From Persicimonas caeni (GTDB lineage: Bacteria > Myxococcota_A > Bradymonadia > Bradymonadales > Bradymonadaceae): DNA of 64,000 bases. Both the position numbers and the translations under genes were made by a program. The stretch lies in assembly GCF_006517175.1 (NCBI RefSeq), contig NZ_CP041186.1, forward strand, positions 1,054,001 through 1,118,000, given 5' to 3'. Shown piece after piece: positions 61,201-64,000 of the stretch. Under the pieces are notes generated by a model. It saw nothing but the letters and a program-made list of their open reading frames with translations, was not told the origin of the DNA and searched no databases. Within the stretch, counting starts at the first letter, position 1, and each line of letters begins with the position of its first letter.

Positions 61201-64000
61201 GGTCGTTCCACTGCTCGGTCTGCAGGTAGAGCCTCTCGAGCGCTTCGAGCGAGGCCTCGTGGGTTTGATCGACCGTGAGAACTTCCGCATAGGCGTCGAT
61301 GGCGGCCTGCGCGTCTTGCAGATGCTGCTCGTAAGTCTCGGCGATACGCACCTTGATGCCGACGATGGCATCCGGGTCGTAGGTCGCCTCGGCCTTCTGT
61401 CGAAGGATCTCGATAAGCTCTTCCCAGCGGTCGTACGCCTCGAAGATGCGCTCGAGGCACTCCATCGCCAGGATGTCGGTCTCGTCGAGCATCAGAATCT
61501 GCTGGTAGGCAGACACAGCCTCGTCGATCTCGGCCATCTGCATCTCGTACAACTCGCCGAGACGTCGCCACAGCTCGATGCGCTCGTCGGGCGCGCTCGT
61601 CAGCTCGATGCGCTTATGGATGACATCGGCGAGCTCCGGCCACGAGGCGAGCTGTCGATACAGCTCCTCGAGCTTCTCGAGGATCTCGGCGTTGTCCGGC
61701 TCGATGCCCAGCGCGCGGCGCAGGTGATAGACCGCGTCATCGGGCTGGTCGAGCTTGTCGGCGTACCAACCGCCCACCTTGCGGTGAAGGTCGGCCGCCT
61801 CGATGCCGTCTTCGAGCTCACTCAACACGTCGGCAGCACGGCCGACGAGTTCGTCCCACAGGTTGGTCTGATCGGCCAGTCGCGCCAGATCTTGGTTGAG
61901 CTGCTCATCTTCGAGCGTCTCGGGCCCGAAGGCCGACAGCTGCACAAGAAGCGCACTTTCGGGCTGTCCCAGATGCTGTTCGAACACCTGAGCTGCGTTG
62001 CGAAGCGTCTCGACGCGCTCGAAGGGGTCGTCGGCGACGACCTCGGCACGGGTCAGATACAGCTCGACAAGGCTTCCGTAGGCCTCTTCGGTGCCCTGGT
62101 CGCGGTAGATGCTCTCCAGCGCGTGGCTCGCCTGCATGTTGGTCGGGTCGATCTCGAGAATCTGCTCGTAGAACGACACCGCGCGGTTGGGTTCGAACAG
62201 CTTGTTCTCCCAGATATCCGCAATGCGGGTCAGCTCGTCGATGCGCTCGTAGTCGTCTTCGAGGCGGTCGACTTTGAGCTCGAGCACCTGCGCGGCCTCC
62301 TCCCACATGCTCTCCTGGAGGTAGAGCCGCTCGAGGTTCTCCAGCGCCAGCTCATTGCCCGGGTCGAGCGACATGACGTTCTTCCATGCCTCGATCGCGT
62401 CGTGGGGCTGCATGAGCATATCGCCGTAGATTTCACCGAGCTCGATCCACAGCGAGAGCTTGCGCTCTTGCTCGACGCCTTCGTGTTCGATGAGGCGACG
62501 GACCACGTCGGGAAGTTGGGCGTAGTCACCCTGGCGCGTGTAGATGTCACGCAGGGCCTCGAGCGCCCGCAGGTGCGTCGGCTCGATGGCGAGGACGTTC
62601 TGCCAGGCGTCGAGCGCCTGCAACTCGTTGTCGAGCTTGTCCTGCCAGATGGTGCCCAGCGAGTCGTACAGCTCCAGCTGCTCGCCTGGCTCTTGAGTGA
62701 GCTCGACGCGCTGCTCGAGGATGGTCACAAGGTCGTTCCAGCGCTCCTCTTCGAGGTAAAGGCGCTGCAGCTCGCCGAGCGCGTCCTGGTCGGTCGGCTC
62801 GAGTTTCAGAACCTCGTTCCAAAGGTCGATGGCATCGAGCGGACGCTCGAGCATCTCCTCGGCGAGGTTGGCCATGCGAGCAAACAACTCGATTTTCTCT
62901 TCGGGCTCGTGAGTGTTCTCGGCGCGACGGCGAAGCACGTCGAACAGGTCTTCCCACTGCTGGCGCTCCAAGTGGATGCGCTCGAGCTGGCGAAGCGAAT
63001 CTTCGTGCATCGGCTGGATGTCGAGCACGTTGCGATACGTGTCCACGGCGCGCTCGGGCTGCTCGAGGTTGTGCTGGAAGAGCTGAGCCAGCCGGAAGCT
63101 GAGCTCGATGATCTTCTCTTCGTCGTACAACCCTTCGATGCGCTTCTGGAGCACTTCGGCCAAGTCGTCCCAGCGTGCCTGCTGCTCGTAGATTCGGTCG
63201 AGAGCTTCGAGCACACGAGGCTCGCTCGGGTCGATCTCGAGCGCTTGCAGGTAAGCGCCTTCGGCCTCTTCGGCCTGGCCGAGCTTTTCGTCGAGGATAC
63301 GCGCAAGGCTGACCCACAAGGTCAGCGCGTCCTCTTCGACGAGGTCCTCGCGCTCGAGGGCGTCCACGTAAAAGCCGGCCGCCTCGCCCCAAGCTTGGGT
63401 GCTCTGGGCGAGTTCGTCGATTCGCTCGAGGACCTCGGGGTCGTCGGGCTTCTCGAACAGCGCCGAGCCGAAGGCTTGGAGCGCACGCTCCTCGTCTTGC
63501 AACTCGTTCAAGAAGATGCGCGCCACCTGCATCAGTAGCTCGTAGCGCTCGAAGTGATCGTCGAGCATCTCCAGACGCTGCAGGTAGATCTCGACGAGCT
63601 TCTCGTGCTGGCCCTTCTCCAGGTAATACGGCTCGAGGATGTCGGCGATCTTTTGGACCTCTTGGCCCGCCATGAACATCTGCTCGAGCGAGCCGATGGC
63701 CTGCGCATTGTCCGGATCGTCCATCAGCACGGTCTGGTAGACCTCGATGGCGTCGATCGGGCGCTCCAGCGCGTCCTGGTACAGCGTACCGAGGCGCAAC
63801 CGCAGTTCGAGCGCCTCGTCGGGCTCGGTCGTATTGTAGATGCGCGTCTGCAGAATCTCGGCCAGGTGTTCCCACTGGCCTTCGGCCAAGTACAGCCGGT
63901 CGAGGGCCAAGATGGCCTTCTCACTATCCGGCTCACTTTCGAGCACGCGGTTGAAGCGCTCGATGGCCTCTTCGGCGTATTGCAGCTCCTCTTCGTAGAT
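58205..64000 (-). CDS. Giant TPR-repeat protein with degenerate M48-like C-terminus, 5'-truncated by window edge
   Basis: 1931 codons are visible and the frame is still open at the edge. Almost the whole length is 34-36-residue helical repeats of the TPR type, with cores like LERLYLEEERWNDLVTILEQR and ALDAWQNVLAIEPTHLRALEAL; I count roughly forty, in an acidic, Leu/Glu-rich composition. The last 330 residues differ: QQKKYDPAWCMSAALSF, then GIRNANAPSPSVVIGADM and DRELAFLIGKQLCWMRPEHY. This resembles the segment around HExxH of M48 peptidases but with GKQLC instead, so it cannot bind zinc there. Large TPR scaffolds of this kind occur in Myxococcota, some with roles in motility or polarity; no specific role is shown here. 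No signal peptide can be judged. Confidence 0.8.
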   Translation of the reverse strand: MYEEELQYAEEAIERFNRVLESEPDSEKAILALDRLYLAEGQWEHLAEILQTRIYNTTEPDEALELRLRLGTLYQDALERPIDAIEVYQTVLMDDPDNAQAIGSLEQMFMAGQEVQKIADILEPYYLEKGQHEKLVEIYLQRLEMLDDHFERYELLMQVARIFLNELQDEERALQAFGSALFEKPDDPEVLERIDELAQSTQAWGEAAGFYVDALEREDLVEEDALTLWVSLARILDEKLGQAEEAEGAYLQALEIDPSEPRVLEALDRIYEQQARWDDLAEVLQKRIEGLYDEEKIIELSFRLAQLFQHNLEQPERAVDTYRNVLDIQPMHEDSLRQLERIHLERQQWEDLFDVLRRRAENTHEPEEKIELFARMANLAEEMLERPLDAIDLWNEVLKLEPTDQDALGELQRLYLEEERWNDLVTILEQRVELTQEPGEQLELYDSLGTIWQDKLDNELQALDAWQNVLAIEPTHLRALEALRDIYTRQGDYAQLPDVVRRLIEHEGVEQERKLSLWIELGEIYGDMLMQPHDAIEAWKNVMSLDPGNELALENLERLYLQESMWEEAAQVLELKVDRLEDDYERIDELTRIADIWENKLFEPNRAVSFYEQILEIDPTNMQASHALESIYRDQGTEEAYGSLVELYLTRAEVVADDPFERVETLRNAAQVFEQHLGQPESALLVQLSAFGPETLEDEQLNQDLARLADQTNLWDELVGRAADVLSELEDGIEAADLHRKVGGWYADKLDQPDDAVYHLRRALGIEPDNAEILEKLEELYRQLASWPELADVIHKRIELTSAPDERIELWRRLGELYEMQMAEIDEAVSAYQQILMLDETDILAMECLERIFEAYDRWEELIEILRQKAEATYDPDAIVGIKVRIAETYEQHLQDAQAAIDAYAEVLTVDQTHEASLEALERLYLQTEQWNDLLDVYEQRLGLTHEPDEQVAIYGKMAAVYEDQFEDPESAIEAYNNILMVEHDNEAAIQNLERLYRNLERWFDLVDALQRHVEVIEDGPRKVELLNELARTRRDQVQDPHAAVEAFMQSVELDPHQAEAYLELATLQEETDSYEPAVESYRRLVDLLDSNEERAEIYCRMGEILEEQLLDDDRAEDAYLSTLDLVPGHPDAVRALRRVYERKGDWQPLIRALKAAENASRDLDKKAEYLAEIGKLYEDKVDDRVSALNYYEAALENNARNVAAAEPLIAMYMREQRWERAVPLLELVIEEYEGNDAEPEKLHELHLQAGQTFRRLEQRQQALKHYREAYEHDPNHYETLKGLGHLLFEHEDYEKAATVFENLEFQHIDKLDSDELVTLYHRAGKIRRRFGENRRAIEYFIKALEIDGQNREVLDALVELYEEQENWEQVVEYSRQILQAEEEPAARFALLTRMGDLLAQKIGDRNRAVMVYLEALDIEPESMAVLRKLLDLYTKTKQWVEAVEILQRLIEHETDAGRASKYSYTVGVIFRDEIGDPMEAVQYFDAALDNDVKLLKAFEAIDRILTQAKEWKELERAYRRMLRRVAENDDGEMENIKVLLWTNLGEIYRSRLGHVKSAIGAYEAAVGLNPKDEKLRLILAELYEKKAGDPAGAIEQHKELIQLDPFRIESYRALFKAYIQQKKYDPAWCMSAALSFLQSANEQEEKFYRQYLGQNLPAAKGQFKQELYRLLYYPEQEMLISFIMSILGQGLRDYYSRRLKKGPWGLHPRKDKLDLDQQMLFCKIYKYAAQRVNLIPAPEVYLKRDQALGIRNANAPSPSVVIGADMMQGKGDRELAFLIGKQLCWMRPEHYLGSVGFPTENLKLLFMATMHMTDPSLGIGQQLGEAGAEVIKELQNMPAQMLTQVRKYMQQYLSQGKNPNLSAWLTHVEHTSIRMGLVLSGDLNEAASCIKNDTNPIGKATVKEKIREMVLFSISDEYFEIRQKLGLAIG

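Noticed and set aside
58388-63538. A 1716-codon open frame on the plus strand, antisense to the giant TPR gene
   Set aside because: It mirrors the TPR frame; high GC and strong codon bias leave the opposite frame free of stops. Its sequence is low-complexity Leu/Val/Glu with no domain.
1-64000. CRISPR arrays, tRNA or rRNA genes, phage genes
   Set aside because: No regularly spaced short repeats, cloverleaf sequences, ribosomal RNA stretches or phage structural genes were noticed in any intergenic region.

Overview
The window is a GC-rich chromosomal stretch of about 64 kb from a Gram-negative bacterium of the Myxococcota/deltaproteobacterial type; a Bradymonadales-like organism is my best guess. 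The reasons are the gene order pilB-pilT-pilC-pilS-pilR-pilA followed by a PilG/PilH/PilI-like ABC system (the Myxococcus arrangement), a eukaryote-like Ser/Thr kinase, very large TPR proteins, and many lipoproteins whose lipobox is followed by Asp/Thr/Ala-rich linkers. No tRNA, rRNA, CRISPR array, prophage or transposase was seen.

Layout. 1-2.9 kb: a 5'-truncated SDR epimerase, a membrane-anchored family-2 glycosyltransferase and a methyltransferase-like protein, probably for a surface glycan or glycolipid. 3.1-18.6 kb: the type IV pilus locus, with extension ATPase PilB, retraction ATPase PilT, platform PilC, sensor/regulator pair PilS/PilR, and two pilins that each have a clear sigma-54 (GG-N10-GC) promoter. 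These are followed by two TMTC-like multipass TPR proteins that bracket a three-gene ABC system (PilG-, PilH- and PilI-like). 18.8-30 kb: an acidic lipoprotein, a 1422-aa metzincin-like lipoprotein, an RlpA-like protein, another lipoprotein, a zinc-ribbon protein, a two-AAA+ Clp-type ATPase with three N-domain-like repeats, and a methyltransferase.

30.3-43.8 kb is the most unusual part: two 5-kb arms in inverted orientation flank a 3.4-kb unique core (a truncated secreted protein, a lipoprotein and moeA). The right arm (38784-43779) is intact and continuous with its flanking genes. The left arm (30344-35344) carries seven single-base indels and no substitutions that I could find, and it cuts off a kinase gene at one end and a secreted-protein gene at the other. 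It is either a very recent inverted duplication/replacement or an assembly error. The duplicated cargo is a Ser/Thr kinase fused across a membrane segment to a PhnD-like binding domain, a divergent small Cys-rich lipoprotein, an aminoglycoside-phosphotransferase-fold protein without its catalytic residues, and part of a 633-aa lipoprotein.

44-64 kb: an FHA-GAF-HD-GYP protein with an insertion in its catalytic domain, a nitrilase-like/Asp-box lipoprotein that lacks the nucleophilic Cys, MutY with an upstream Cys-rich lipoprotein, a UDP-galactopyranose-mutase-like flavoprotein, the Mg2+ transporter MgtE, a RodZ-like HTH membrane protein, an outer-membrane beta-barrel candidate, RsmI, and the 3' part (1931 codons) of a giant TPR protein running off the right edge.

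Functionally, the left third is a self-contained pilus biogenesis and regulation module, possibly with its own glycosylation factors. The right half is mainly envelope proteins and signalling proteins (kinase, FHA, HD-GYP). The kinase-PhnD fusion and its neighbours are the best candidate for an undescribed signalling module.
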